NCBI GenBank assembly: GCA_027563935.2
Contig: CM050453.2
Coordinates: forward strand, 66,014,018-66,078,017
Source of the DNA: Costus lasius
Lineage: Eukaryota; Streptophyta; Magnoliopsida; Zingiberales; Costaceae
Reading direction: 5' to 3'
Length of the DNA stretch: 64,000 nucleotides
Part shown: one piece after another, positions 44,646-57,505 of the stretch
Position numbering within the stretch: position 1 is the stretch's first letter
How the letters are laid out: each line of letters begins with the position of its first letter
Notes under the pieces: model-generated
What the model saw: the letters and a program-made list of their open reading frames with translations, nothing else
Told to the model about the DNA's origin: nothing
Databases searched by the model: none
Program-made: the position numbers and the translations under genes

Positions 44646-44687
44646 TCTGGTGAACTCTGACTTGGGTGAAAATTCTAGGGAAAATTC

Positions 44688-47540
44688 CTAGGGCCCTGGG
44701 GAGTCTCCCCAAGTGTCTTTTGGAGGGGTTGTGCCATCCTCAATGGTGTTCATGGGTCCGTTTGCTCTTGCATCAGATTCCGCTGCGTATTCTGATGAGT
44801 TCTCCTCCGGAGAACTAGGGGGCAGCGGGTCGTCGGTATTGAACGGGCCTTCCAAAGGTCCATGGGAGGGAAGGAGGTCGGCCACATTGAAAACAAGATG
44901 GATCCCCATGTCATCGGGCAAGTCCAGCACATAGGCATTGGAGCCAATCCGCCGCACCACCGCATATGGTCCCATGTAACGCGGCTGAAGCTTAAAATGC
45001 GCACGGTTGGGCAGTCGCTCGGGGTGGATACGCACCCTCACCAGCTCACCTACAAAGAAATGATGTGGCCTACGGTGCGCGTTGGCCTTCATAGCATTAT
45101 GTATGTTGCCTGAAAAGATGCGACGCCGAACATCATCATGCAGACTAGCGATATGCTGGGCAAAGGAGTATGCATGCAAAGAGAGGTGAGACTCCATGGG
45201 AAGGTCATGCAGGTCTACAGGTTTACGCGGCTAGTAGCCCAAGACAATCTGGAAGGGACTAAGACCCGTAAACCTATTAGAAGCGCTATTATATGCGAAT
45301 TCAGCCATGGGTAGGATGGAATCCCACGACCTCGGATGGTCGTCGACGAGGCAACATAGTAGATTACCCAAACTACGGTTAACAACTTCGGTTTGCCCAT
45401 CGGTCTGAGGGCGATAGGCTGTTGAAAGCTTTAGAGTTGTATTCGAGAGGGCCCAAAGTGAGCGCCAAAAGTGGCTCATGAAACGCATGTCTCGGTTGGA
45501 CACAATGGAAGAGGGAAGGCCGTGAAGGTGCACAACCTCTCAGACAAAAAGGACGGCAACGTGAGATGCGTCCGCCGTGCGTGAACATGGGATAAAATGG
45601 GCCATCTTCGAGAACCGGTCAACCATGACATAGATCGAATCGAAGTGTGAGGCAGTCTGTGGCAACCCCAGGACGAAGTCCATGCTCAGGTCGCGCCAAG
45701 GACCGCTGGCTACAGGTAAAGGGGTATAAAGACCCATGTTCGAAGGGCGCGGTTTGGACAGCTGACATGTGCCACAATGGCGCACAATGCGCTCAACATC
45801 CTTATGGAGGGAGGGCCAAAAGAGACGTTCTTCCGCCATTTCAAGAGTTTTGTCGCGGCCATGATGGCCGGTGACGCCACCCGCATGAAGCTCGAGCAAA
45901 AGATGATCTCGAAGCGAAGACCGGGGAATGCACAATTGGTATGGGGAATCGGGATCCGGGGACTCGGTCAAGGCGGTATAGATGGCGCTGAAATCAGAAC
46001 ACGTGGCATATTCCTCTTTAACATGGTCAAAGGTATTGACGCGAGTGTGCATCATGCAAAGGAGGGTCCGGACGTGACTCAGGGCATCCGCGATAATGTT
46101 CTCCTTACCCGCCTTGTGATTAATGACGAAGGAGTACTGCTATAGGTACTCGACCCACTTAGCATGGCGAGCGCCCAACTTCTTTTGGGCATTCAGGAAG
46201 GAGAGGGCTTGATGGTCACTGTACAACACAAACTCGCGGTGGAGGAGGTAATGTCTCCACTGCCCAAGGGATTGAACGATCGTGTAAAACTCCTTGTCGT
46301 GTGTGGAGTAACGCTGTTGAACTACGTTCAGCTTCTCACTGAAGAAAGCCACGGGATGGCCTTCTTGACTAAGAGACCCACCGATGCCAGAGTCGGAGGC
46401 ATCGCAGGTGACCTCGAAGACCTTCGAAAAGTCAGGGAGGCGCAACACAGGGTCGGTCGTTAAGGCATCCTTAAGTGTATCGAAAGCACGTTGAGTGGCA
46501 GCGGTCCACTCAAACTCGTCCTTGGAAAGACGCTCAGTCAAGGGGGTTGCAATCGTGCTAAACCCCCGGATGAATCGGCGGTAAAAACCCGCAAGACCTA
46601 AGAAGCTACGGACCTCAGTGACAGAACGAGGCTTAGGCCAATGCCGGATGGCCTCAACCTTCACGGGGTCAACGGACAGACCCTGGTCGGAGACGATATA
46701 TCCTGGGAAATACACGCTGTTAGTGAGGAAGGTGCACTTCTTCATGTTAAGGAAGAGGCATTCCTTGCGCAGAAGCTCAAACGTGGAGCGAAGATGCTCC
46801 AGGTGTTCGTCGCGGGTCCGACTAAAGATCAGAATGTCGTCAAAGTAGACCTCCAGAAACTTGCCCATGTTGGGCCTTAGGACCTGGTTCATTAAACGAA
46901 TAAACATGGATGGGATATTGGACAACCCGAAAGGCATGACAAGCCATTCGTAAAGACCGTCCTTGGTTTTGAACGCAGTCTTCCATTCGTCCCCCTCACG
47001 GATGCGGACCTGGTGATATCCGCTCCGGAGGTCGAGCTTTGAGAACCAAGACGCGCCAGAGATCAAATCCAGCATCTCATCGAGACGAGGGCTGGGAAAC
47101 CTAGACTTGACAGTAATCCTATTGATGGCGCGGCTATCGACACACGTGCGCCAAGACCCGTCCTTCTTGGGTGTGAGAAGCGTGGGTACGGCGCATGGAC
47201 TAAGGCTTTCACGGATGTACCCCTTGGTGAGGAGATCATCCACTTGACGCTGCAATTCAGCGTGCTCCGCTGGGTTAAGGCGATGATGGGGCAGATTAGG
47301 GAGGGGTGCTCCCGGGATGAGGTCAATGGCGTGCTGAATTTCCCGTTCTAGGGGAAGGCCGTGAGGCAGGTCCTCAGGGCTAATATCATGAAACTTGGCT
47401 AGAAGGGCGGACACCTCAATGGGGGGCGCCGGGTCAGGGCAAGGGACATGGTCCTGTACTTCGCGCAACATCAGCGCGTAGACAGTCTTGTTCGCATGGG
47501 CCTCACGAACCAACGCGGGGGTACGCATGAGGGAGAGCAT
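44688..47540 (-). pseudogene. Chromovirus-type pol (RT-RNase H-integrase) of element L
   Basis: One frame of 951 codons with three in-frame stops: 46140 (after WVEYL), 45540 (after VAVLFV) and 45231 (after QIVLGY). In order: reverse transcriptase with LTPKKDGSWRTCVDSRAIN, MPFGLSN and catalytic YFDD at 232-235; RNase H with TCDASDSGIGG and YSDHQAL; integrase zinc domain H..H..C-x2-C (HAGGVTGHHG, CGTCQLSK), catalytic core with DFVLGLP, NRDMRF and QTDGQTEVVNR; then the GPYAVVRRIGSNAYVLDLP C-terminal domain. No chromodomain follows. The protease is missing at the 5' end. It cannot be expressed as one protein. Confidence 0.88.
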
Positions 47541-47552
47541 GAGGGGGCCCCA
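47541..47552. other. Deletion junction between element L and the LTR of copia #1
   Basis: Pol homology ends and LTR homology (GGGGCCCC.TTAGAACATCACAC) begins within a few bases around a G/C run. About 1.1 kb of the LTR and all of the gag-protease of L are gone. Confidence 0.6.
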
Positions 47553-48103
47553 TTAGAACATCACACCCCAACTAGGAGAGGCAATCCTTTATCTATCACA
47601 AGTACCCTAACATGACTCATGCCCACTATCCAAGATAATCCTTAACCATTATATTTCAAATGATATTGAACTATCTCAAGATAATGCCAATCATCACTTA
47701 GAAACACAAGTGATCTCAAGTCAGAGGGAATATGCCACTTCTTGCATACAAGGATTATTCACATTGTGACAAACAATTGAATATCCTAAGTAGGGTCAGT
47801 CCAGTACATCCAATGCACCTATGTGTCTAAATCTTATTCCATGCTCGAAGCATCCTATAAGATTAGAACACATATTAGTCTCAATCATACCAAGGCTGTC
47901 TCATGTTCACCGAGATATCTCGACTAAGGACAATACTGAATGTCAGCTAAGCTGACCATCATTGAGACATTACTCAGAAGTTATATATACAACAGCAGAT
48001 AATGTAACAATCTGAATAACAACAATTGCCTTTATATTGTTTATACATGATACTGAAAATAACCCAAAGCCTCAAACATTGGCGTTAAGGGCATACCCTA
48101 ACA
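47545..48103 (-). mobile_element. 3' LTR of copia element #1, truncated
   Basis: Minus strand starts TGTTAGGGTATGCCC next to the polypurine tract. About 560 bp remain of an expected ~1.67 kb. Confidence 0.85.
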
Positions 48104-48249
48104 ATCTCCCACTTGCACTTAATCTAATGGTTGAGGTATCTCAAACCCATATTGTTACAGTGCTTCTCATGCTTCTGCTGTGCCAGAGGCTTTGTAAGTG
48201 GGTCAGCTAGATTGTCATCTGTATGAATCTTGCAGATCTTGATATCTCC

Positions 48250-50104
48250 TCAATCAATGATTTCACGGATCAAGTGAAACCTTCTTTGTATGTGTTTGGA
48301 CTTCTGGTGTGACCGTGGTTCCTTCGCTTGTGCAATCGCTCCAGTGTTGTCACAGAAGACAACCAATGGATCTGCACTCGAAGGAACAACACCAAGTTCC
48401 TGAATGAACTTACGAATCCATACTGCCTCCTTTGATGCTTCTGAGGCTGCAACATACTCGGCTTCTATTGTGGAATCAGCAACAATTGATTGTTTGAAAC
48501 TCTTCCACACCACTGCTCCTCCATTCAAGCTAAAGACATAGCCTGATTGCGATCGGAAATCGTCTTGGTCAGATTGGAACGAAGCATCAGTATATCCTTC
48601 AATACTGAGTTCTCCCTGACCTCCATAAATCAAGAACATATCTTTGGTTCTCCGAAGATATTTTAAAATGTTCTTGACTGCAATCCAGTGTGCCTTCCCT
48701 GGATTACCTTGGAACCGACTGGTTACGCTTAACCCGTAAGCGACGTCTGGGCGAGTACATAACATCGCATATATGATAGACCCAATAGCCGAAGCATAAG
48801 GCGTATTGTCCATCTCATCTTTTTCAGACTGTGTTTGAGGACACTGGCTCTTTGAAAGATTCAGACCATGTCTGACTGGAAGATATCCTCTTTTAGAATT
48901 TTCTAAATGGAATCTCTCCAGGACCTTATTGATGTAAGTACTCTAGCATAGCCCGAGAAGCCTATTAGATCTATCTCTAAAGATCTTCACACCTAGTATA
49001 TAGGTCGCTTCTCCTAAATCTTTCATCTGGAAACATTTTCTTAACCATGCTTTGACTGCATGCAGTTCAGGAATATCGTTTCCAATGATTAAAATATCAT
49101 CGACGTAGAGGACTAGGAAAGTAATCACGCTCCCACTAAACCTTTTATATACACACGGGTCATCTTCATTTTTGATGAAACCAAATTCAGAAACTGATTC
49201 ATCAAAACGAATATTCCAGCTTCGCGATGCTTGTTTTAGTCCATAAATGGACTTCTTTAATTTGCATATTTTATGACGTTCTGACGGATTAATGAAACCT
49301 TCAGGTTGTGTCATATACACATCCTCTTCTAATTTTTCCGTTAAGGAAAGCGGTTTTCACATCCATTTGCCAGATCTCATAATCATAATATGCTGCTATC
49401 GCGAGAATAATTCGAATGGACTTGAACATGGCTACAGGAGAGAAAGTTTCATCATAATCTATCCCGTAGATTTGTTTGAAACCTTTCGCAACTAGCCTGC
49501 CCTTATAGGTAAGCATGTTACCATCCATGTCTGTCTTCTTTTTGAAGATCCACTTACAGCCTATAGGGATTACTCCCGGAGGCGGATCAACCAAATCCCA
49601 GACTTGGTTATCTGACATGGAGTCCATCTCGGCTCGCATAGCTTCAAGCCATCTTGCTGACTCCGGTCCACTGACCGCATCCGCATAAGTGAGGGGTTCA
49701 TCATTAATGATGTAGACTCCGTCATAGCGCTCAGGCTGACGATGAATCCTTCCCGATCTACGCGGTTCCCGTGATGTTTGAGCCTCAGGTTGAACATTAA
49801 CCTGATCTATTGGCTCAGGCTTATCCAACTGGGCTTGACTACTTTGTCCCTCTTCTGGAATTTCATCTAGCTTTATTTCTCTCCCACTGGCGTCTTGCAG
49901 AAGAAATTCCTTCTCAAGAAAAATTGCCGTTCGAACAACAAATACTTTATTCTCTTTGGGATCGTAGAAATAATAACCCTTAGTTTCTTTAGGGTATCCG
50001 ACAAATATACATTTATCAGATCTACTCTCCAGTTTCCTAGAGGCGAGCTTTTTGACATAAGCCTCGCAACCCCAGATTTTGATAAATGTCAAGCTCGGCT
50101 GTTT
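48250..50104 (-). pseudogene. Pol, C-terminal half, of copia #1 (RT-RNase H)
   Basis: Homologous throughout to element #2. Starts in KQPSLTFIKIWGCEAYVKK. Breaks: one extra A near 49335-49340 shifts the frame after KTAFLNG; a CAG-to-TAG stop at 48943; a CGA-to-TGA stop at 48250 near the end of RNase H. Motifs still readable: YVDD, YTDASFQSD, EAEYVAASEASKEA, CDNTGAIA. The last 40 residues continue past the final stop to about 48119. Confidence 0.9.
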
Positions 50105-50109
50105 CCCAT
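50105..50109. repeat. Target-site duplication cccat (left copy)
   Basis: Matches 59179-59183. The uninterrupted homologue in element #2 (53795-53799) has a single cccat. Confidence 0.95.
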
Positions 50110-51782
50110 TGAGAGAACCCCTAAATAAGGGGGGCGAAACCCTAGATAGGCGCATGTAATTTTTAAAGCAACGGAAAGGAGGGTTTCTAGGACCTTTGAT
50201 GCATGTATTATTATCAACTTAAAAACCGATTGCACAAGAGATAAAATCATACCATTGCCATCGGTTTGATGGTGTCTTAGAATCAAAGACGCAAGTGCCT
50301 CTTCTCCTTAGATGACGCACACAATGAGAAGGCGACTACTTCCTTGGCGACTTTGTGCTAGCAAATCTTCAAGGAGTCCTTCGTATGGGAAATGAGAGAG
50401 AGCTTGCTTGTTTTTCTTCTCGACTCTTCAAGGCGTGAAGAATAATGATCAACACGAGAGGAGGCGACGAGAATAGAGAGGAGGCCACACGATATGCGCT
50501 CCACACAAGACATGGAGACGTGGTTGCTAAAAATAGCCAACCTCACTCTTTCATGCGATCATGTGTTCATGCATTTAACCAATCGCATTTTCCTCTCTTC
50601 TTTGAATTGAACCAAGCGCTCATCCATGAGCCGGTTCACTTAAGTTTGGTTCAATAACCAAATAAACCAAGCAATCAGTCCAGACCACAATAAACACTTA
50701 AGTTCTTGATCTGACCGTCAATCTCTCGATGCTCCTGATCTGACCGATCTAGCATCCAATCTCTCGATCAAAGCTTACCGATCTCAAGCCCTAATCAATC
50801 AAACATGATTAGACCAGATCTCACTTACAATCAGAGATTAAATCCCTTTAAACTGAACCCGAACAATTCAGTCCACACGATCTGACTTAAGTAAGCCATA
50901 TCATCAAATTGTGCGACCCTGAGGGTTTCCTCTAAATGTCGGTAACGATAATTCTCATTATCACGATCAGTGAGGGGTATCTAGCAACACATCACTGTCT
51001 CCCGATATAAAGGAAAGAGTCTTCCAAGACTACACCCAAACCATAGCACAAGTGTGAATCAATTCACAAGGCATGCATATTTCCTTTGCCACTGGATGTT
51101 CTTATTGGACAAGCCTGTCAAGCTTGTAACTCCAATATGATGTGCATGATTAGATCAGATGAACACAGTCACCTGGGTATGGCCATACACTTTCTCAATC
51201 ATCTCATCCAGGGGGCCCCTTTAGAACATCACACTCCTTAAACAAGGAGACGGCAATCCTATGTCTATCACTAGTGCCTTAACCTGATTCAAGCTCACCA
51301 TCCAAGATAGTCTATAATCATTATGTTTCAAATGATATTGAACTACCTCAAAACAATGGCAATCATCATTTAGATAACACAAGTGATCTCAAGTCAGAGG
51401 AAATGTGCCACTTGTCACATTCAAGGAATATTCACATTGTGACAAACAATTGAACATCCTAGTAGGGTCTGTCCAGTACATCCAATGTACCCATGAGTCT
51501 ACATCTTATTCCATGCTCGAAGCATCCTATAAGATTAGAACACATATTAGTCTTGACCATATCAAGGCTGTCTCATGTTCACCAAGATATATCGACTAAG
51601 GACATAATTGCATGTCAGCCTAGCTGAACAGCTTTGAGACATTATTCAGAAGAACATATATTGCAGCAGACAATGTAACTAACTGAATAACAACCATGCC
51701 TTTATAAACATAACAGTTTATTACATGATACTGATACATTCCCATAGGCCTCAAACATTAGCCTTAAGGGCATACCCCAACA
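50110..51782 (-). mobile_element. 3' LTR of copia #2 (1,673 bp)
   Basis: Same length as the 5' LTR. By eye it differs at only three positions: 50113/57509, 51279/58675 and 51621/59017. Confidence 0.95.
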
Positions 51783-51793
51783 ATCTCCCACTT
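51783..51793 (-). other. Polypurine tract of copia #2
   Basis: Minus strand AAGTGGGAGAT directly before the 3' LTR. The polyprotein stop lies ten bases upstream. Confidence 0.85.
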
Positions 51794-51802
51794 GCACTTA
51801 AT

Positions 51803-54800
51803 CTAATGGTTGAGAAATCTCAAACCCATATTATTACAGTGCTTCTCATGCTTCTGCTGCGCCAGAGGCTTGGTAAGCGGGTCAGCCAGATTGTCATCTG
51901 TATGAACCTTGCAGATTTTGATCTCGCCACGATCTATGATCTCCCTGATCAAATGAAACCGTCTCTGTATGTGCTTGGACTTCTGGTGCGACCGTGGTTC
52001 CTTTGCTTGTGCAATTGCTCCAGTGTTATCACAGAAGATAACCAAAGGATCTGCACTCGAAGGAACGACACCAAGTTCTCTCACGAACTTACGAATCCAC
52101 ACTGCCTCCTTGGATGCTTCCGAGGCTGCAACATACTCGGCTTCTGTTGTGGAATCAGCAACAGTTGACTGTTTGAAACTCTTCCACACCACTGCACCTC
52201 CATTAAAGCTAAAAACATAGCCTGATTGCGATCGGAAATCATCCTGGTCAGACTGGAACGAAGCGTCAGTATATCCTTCAATACTGAGTTCTTCCTGACC
52301 ACCATATATCAAGAACATATCTTTGGTCCTCCGCAGATATTTTAAAATATTCTTGACTGCAATCCAGTGCGCCATACCTGGATTACCTTGGAAACGACTG
52401 GTCACGCTTAACCCGTAAGCGACGTCTGGGCGAGTACACAACATCGCATACATAATGGAACCAATAGCCGAAGCATAAGGCGTATTGTCCATTTCATCTT
52501 TCTCAGTCTGTGTTTGTGGACACTGACTCTTCGAAAGATTCAGACCATGTCTGACTGGAAGATATCCTCATTTAGAATTCTCTAAATGAAATCTCTCCAG
52601 GACCTTATCGATGTAAGTACTCTGGCACAGCCCGAGAAGCCTCTTAGATCTATCCCTGTAGATCTTCACACCTAATACATAGGCTGCTTCTCCTAAATCT
52701 TTCATCTGGAAACATTTCCTCAGCCATGCTTTAACAGCATGCATTTCAGGAATGTCATTTCCAATGATCAAGATGTCATCGACGTAGAGGACTAGAAAAG
52801 TAATTACGCTCCCACTAAACCTCTTATATACACACGGGTCATCCTCGTTCTTGATGAAACCAAATTCGGTGACTGATTCATCAAAACGAATATTCCAGCT
52901 TCTAGATGCTTGCTTAAGTCCATAAATAGACTTCTTTAACTTGCATATCTTATGACGATCTGCTGGATTAGTGAAACCCTCTGGTTGTGTCATGTACACA
53001 TCCTCATCCAGATTTCCTTTAAGGAAAGCTGTTTTCACATCCATCTGCCAGATCTCATAATCATAGTATGCAGCTATCGCGAAAAGAATCCGAATAGACT
53101 TAAACATGGCTACAGGTGAGAAAGTTTCATCATAATCTATCCCGTAGATTTGTTTGAAACCTTTCGCAACTAGCCTGCCTTTATAGGTAACTACGTTACC
53201 ATCCATGTCAATCTTCTTCTTGAAGATCCATTTACAGCCTATAGGGATAACTCCCGGAGGCGGATCAACCAAATCCCAAACTTGGTTATCTGACATGGAG
53301 TCCATCTCGGCGCGCATAGCTTCAAGCCATCTCGCTGACTCCGGTCCACTGACCGCATCCGCATAAGTGAGGGGTTCATCATGATCAATGATGTAGACTC
53401 CGTCATAGCGCTCAGGCTGTCGACGGATCCTTCCCGATCTTCGCGGTTCCCGTGATATCTGAGCCTCAGGTTGTTCAATAACCTGTTCTACCGGCTCAGG
53501 CTCATCCAACTCTGCTTGGTCACTTTGTCCTTCTTCTGGATTCTCATCCAGCTTTATTTCTCTCCCACTGGCCTCTTGCAGAAGAAACTCCTTCTCAAGA
53601 AATATGGCCGTCCGAGCAACAAAAACCTTGTTCTCCTTGGGATCGTAGAAATAATAACCCTTAGTTTCCTTAGGGTAACCGACAAAGATACATTTGTCAG
53701 ATCTGCTCTCTAGTTTCCCAGAGGCGAGCTTTTTGACATAAGCCTCGCAGCCCCAGATCCTGATAAATGTCAAGCTCGGCTGTTTCCCATACCATAACTC
53801 ATATGGAGTCTTAGAAACTGCCTTGGATGGCACTCGGTTTAGTACCTTTGCAGCTGTTTCCAGCGCAAAACCCCAAAAGGAGTATGGAAGAGTAGCCTGA
53901 CTCATCATAGAACGAACCATATCAAGTAACGTTCTATTTCTCCTCTCGGACACACCATTCCATTGCGGTGTTCCTGGCGGAGTGAGCTGTGAGATAATCC
54001 CACACTCCTTCAGATAGTCAGTAAACGTATGACTCAAGTATTCACCACCTCGATCTGAGCGAAGTGCCTTGATATTTCGGCCTAGCTGATTTTGTACTTC
54101 ATTCTTGAACTCTTTGAACTTGTCAAAAGATTCACTCTTATGTCTCATCAGATAGACATAGCCATACCTACTGAAATCATCAGTAAAGGTAATGAAGTAC
54201 TGATAGCCACCTCTGGCATGTTTACTAAATGGCCCACACACATCACTGTGTATAAGGTCAAGTAAACCTGAAGCCCTTTGACCTTTATGAGGAAAAGGTG
54301 ACTTCGTCATTTTACCCATCAAACAAGCCTTGCATGTATCAATCTCCTTATAGGAGAATGATCCCAGCAGTCCATTATCATGCAACCGCTTAATGCGTTT
54401 CTCGTTAATATGGCCTAAACGACTATGCCATAACAAGGTGCTGTCATCAGCATACTTGGCTTTCTTAATATCAATTTGCTGTATCGAACATTCCATGTCC
54501 AACATGAATAACCCATTGCTAATTGAACCAGTTGCATAAACAATATTATCTAAAGATAAAACACACTTTGAAATATTGCATTCAAAGGAAAATCCCTTCC
54601 TGACAAGAGCAGGAATGGAGATAATATTTTTAGTAATACTGGGAACAAAATAACAATTGTCTAGTTCCAATACAATGCCAGATGGTAAAGAAATGAAGTA
54701 GTCTCCTACAGCAACAGCAGCAACCCGTGCTCCGTTTCCAACGCGTAGGTCCACCTCATGCTGTCCCACCTGCCTTCTTCTCTTGAGTTCCTGTACATTT

Positions 54801-55684
54801 GAACAAATGTGAACTCCACATGCAGTGTCCAACACCCATGATATAGAAGAAGAAAACATGACCTCAGTCACGAATATACCTGAGCCAGAAGCGATGCTTC
54901 CCCTCTTATCTCCTTGGAGCGCTTTACAGTCCTTTTTCCAGTGACCCAGCTGGCCACAGTGGAAACACCTGTATTCCTTGGACCGCTTCACCTTTTGCTT
55001 CAGAGCCTTGCTGTAGCTCTTGACAGTGGCCTTGCCCTTCTTCCCCTTCTTCTTGTTCCTGGAAGGAACCATTAAGACAGAGGTCGAAGGCTTACCCTTC
55101 AGAGTCTCCTCAGTGGTCAAGAGCATATTCAGCAGCTCTGCCGGAGTACAATCGATTTTGTTCATATTAAAATTAATAATGAACGCGTCGAATGAAGGCG
55201 GGAGAGACTGCAGAATAATGTCCACAGCAAGCTCCTGGTTGATGGTATGCCCCAGTTTCTCTAGAGCCTCCTTGTGCCCAATCATCTTGAGCACGTGAGC
55301 TCCCACTGGGCTCCCTTCAGCCAGTTTGCTCTGAAAGAAGAGCTTCGTCAAATTGTAGCGCTCAGTCCTTGCCTGTGCAGCATACAGCATCTTGAGGTTC
55401 GCTATAATCTCTATAGCCGACATGTCCTCATGCTGACGCTGCAGCGGTGGCGTCATAGACGCTAGCATCAGGCAAGCGACATCAATGCTATCATTGACGT
55501 GCTTTTCATAGGCTTCCCGAACCGCCCTTGCGGCGTTCGGAGCGGGCTGCGGCGGTATCGCCGTCTCGAGGACATACAGTTTCCTCTCTGCCTTAAGAAC
55601 GATCTTAAGGTGTCCAAACCAGTCAGAGAAGTTCGGCCCAGCAAACTTCTCCCTTTCCAGTAGGGATCGCACATTGAAGTTCAT
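51803..55684 (-). pseudogene. Copia gag-pol polyprotein of element #2, one premature stop
   Basis: 1,294-codon frame, ATG at 55684 (MNFNVRSLLEREKF), with a single internal stop, TGA at 52568-52570. Before it lie 1,038 residues: gag; CCHC knuckle C240-C243-H248-C253; protease motif D286-T-A-C; integrase zinc residues H420, H425, C451, C454 and catalytic D481, D544, E580 (35 residues between the last two); reverse transcriptase with YVDD at 967-970. After it come 255 codons with all of RNase H (YTDASFQSD, EAEYVAASEASKEA, CDNTGAIA). Element #1 has Arg (AGA) at the stop. Without readthrough the product would lack RNase H. Length and order are normal for Ty1/copia. Confidence 0.93.
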
Positions 55685-57490
55685 GGTGTTCGTTGCTGCA
55701 GGTATCTACAACAATGCAAGAACAGCAAGGTCAGTATCAATGTATAAGAATCAATCAGGACTTAAGAAAGATTCTTTTTCTCACTATTTTATCTGGCTGA
55801 AAAATCCAGCAAAACAGCCCGAAAGAGTAGAACTCTTTTAGTGAGATGGGATCCAGATTTCATACTTGGTCTCCGCGTCCCGCTCAGGCGAGATAAGATG
55901 CACAGAGAGTACAAGCACTAATCTCTGGTAGGCTGTCCCAGCCAATCGCCAACCCGTGCGATTCCCCTTCATCCGGGCAATCCAGCAGACTGTGCCAACT
56001 GAGTTGGTACAACACAGTCTCTGACCCCACAGATGGCTGCCTCCATGTGCTACCATATGCGCCACATATGTAGCCTACACGGTCAAGCTGACCCGACCTA
56101 CTCCTTGGACCACCATGTGCTATGCTGAGCAACGAGAAGGGATAAATCCCTACTCTGTAACACACAGGTGTAGTCCCGCACCGTCTGAAGATAGATGGAC
56201 GTGCCCACTGAGTGGGTACAACACGGCTCCAACGATAATCAGAACAGTGAGGTTTCGCGTCAGAAGGCTTACGAGCTTGATATTTGATCGTTGGATTTTA
56301 ACGGTCTTTTATCTTCTTCACTATCATGCAATTCCTATGGTGATAGCAGAAGATAAACTAATCATGCAATTCTAATATTTAAACAATAAAAGAAAGCATG
56401 AATCTTATGTGGTAAAAGCCCATAGCCCTAGTGAGACCTTAACTTAAATTAAGTCTTCACTTGCTCTTCATGGGTCTTTAGCTGCTCATCTGGCCCAAAC
56501 CAGGGCCCAAGCGCCATCTGCAGCATAGGTGCGCCCACCAGGAATATGCGCCTGGTCCTAGGGTCGATCCCTAGACCTCCCACCTGGTCCAGCCACTGCT
56601 GCATGCGCCTCTGCCAAGTGTGCTCTGTGCTCTTGTCTAATTAAATTACAAATTTAACTATCTAGACAAGATTGACACGCAGGTCAATTTCACATTATAA
56701 ATTAATTAAACTGTGATTCGCAGATCACAAAAATAAAAATTAATTTACAATTAACTCCCAGGCACGCAGGCCCCAGCACAGCACACATTAATAACGGGCA
56801 GCCCACATAAGAAGAAATAAACAAGCATATGCAACAACCAACATGTGATCCACTCATGAAAAATTAAATTTCGAAAACCCCTTGGGATCAATTTTAATTT
56901 TCCTTATTCGCCCTACTACCTTACAATGGTCCATTACTAGGGATCCACTCATCAGACCCAGTCAGATCCACTGCCCTTTCATGCACCAAGTCCTAACTGA
57001 CTTGAGTTGACCATAAGGTCAACTATGCATGCGCCAGGGCTGAACAACCACAATGAGGTCTGGCAAGCGGGTGTGACCCCGGGCCTAACTCATGTGTGTT
57101 CATTAGTTGTCTCAATCAGACATCGCTACACACCTGTCTGCAGTCGACCTATAGCCACCTCAGGCTTGCGCCAAGGTGCTATCTGGTCGACCCATTCAGG
57201 CTGTCAGATAGTCTGATCAGACTGGTTGGATCTTGACTAGACTGAGATTTCAACCCTAATAACCCATCTAAGGGTTTACAGTAGGTGCCTTAGATCTAAG
57301 GTTATACGCGCATGTGATATAAGTTTTTGAGAAAAACATACAAAAACAAGCGCCAAGAACATGCGCCAAGGTTTGAATGTAACATGATATATTTTTCGCA
57401 TGGAACATCTAATATGCGCATGTTATAGATCTAAGCATACTTATACATGGATCACAAAGTTTTAAGCAATCATAGAAACATGCAAACAAT
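55685..57490 (-). other. Leader of copia #2, no gene
   Basis: 1.8 kb without a supported ORF. About 55,780-56,270 is well conserved with the leader of #1 (GAGATGGGATCCAGATTTCA, CGCTCAGGCGAGATAAG and others), and the rest less so. Confidence 0.6.
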
Positions 57491-57503
57491 GGCTCTGATA
57501 CCA
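57491..57503 (-). other. Primer-binding site of copia #2, initiator-Met tRNA type
   Basis: Minus strand TGGTATCAGAGCC, two bases from the 5' LTR. Confidence 0.95.
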
Positions 57504-57505
57504 AT

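Larger units (their letters stand above)
43400..47541 (-). mobile_element. Chromovirus-type Ty3/gypsy element L, 5' half deleted
   Basis: Minus-strand element with part of its 3' LTR, a non-coding repeat region and pol from just before reverse transcriptase to the end of integrase. Gag and protease are missing: at about 47541 the sequence becomes the LTR of copia #1. No duplication can be scored because of this deletion. Confidence 0.75.

Noticed and set aside
44047..44660. Several overlapping frames on both strands (82-193 codons)
   Set aside because: GC-rich repeat region of element L after the pol stop; no family, and overlap in three frames indicates composition effect.
51405..51599. 64-codon frame seen at 51405, 58801 and, reversed, 41781
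   Set aside because: It recurs only because it lies in copies of the same copia LTR, antisense to the element; differences are not constrained.
57491..57503. tRNA-Met gene fragment
   Set aside because: Primer-binding site only, adjacent to the copia 5' LTR.
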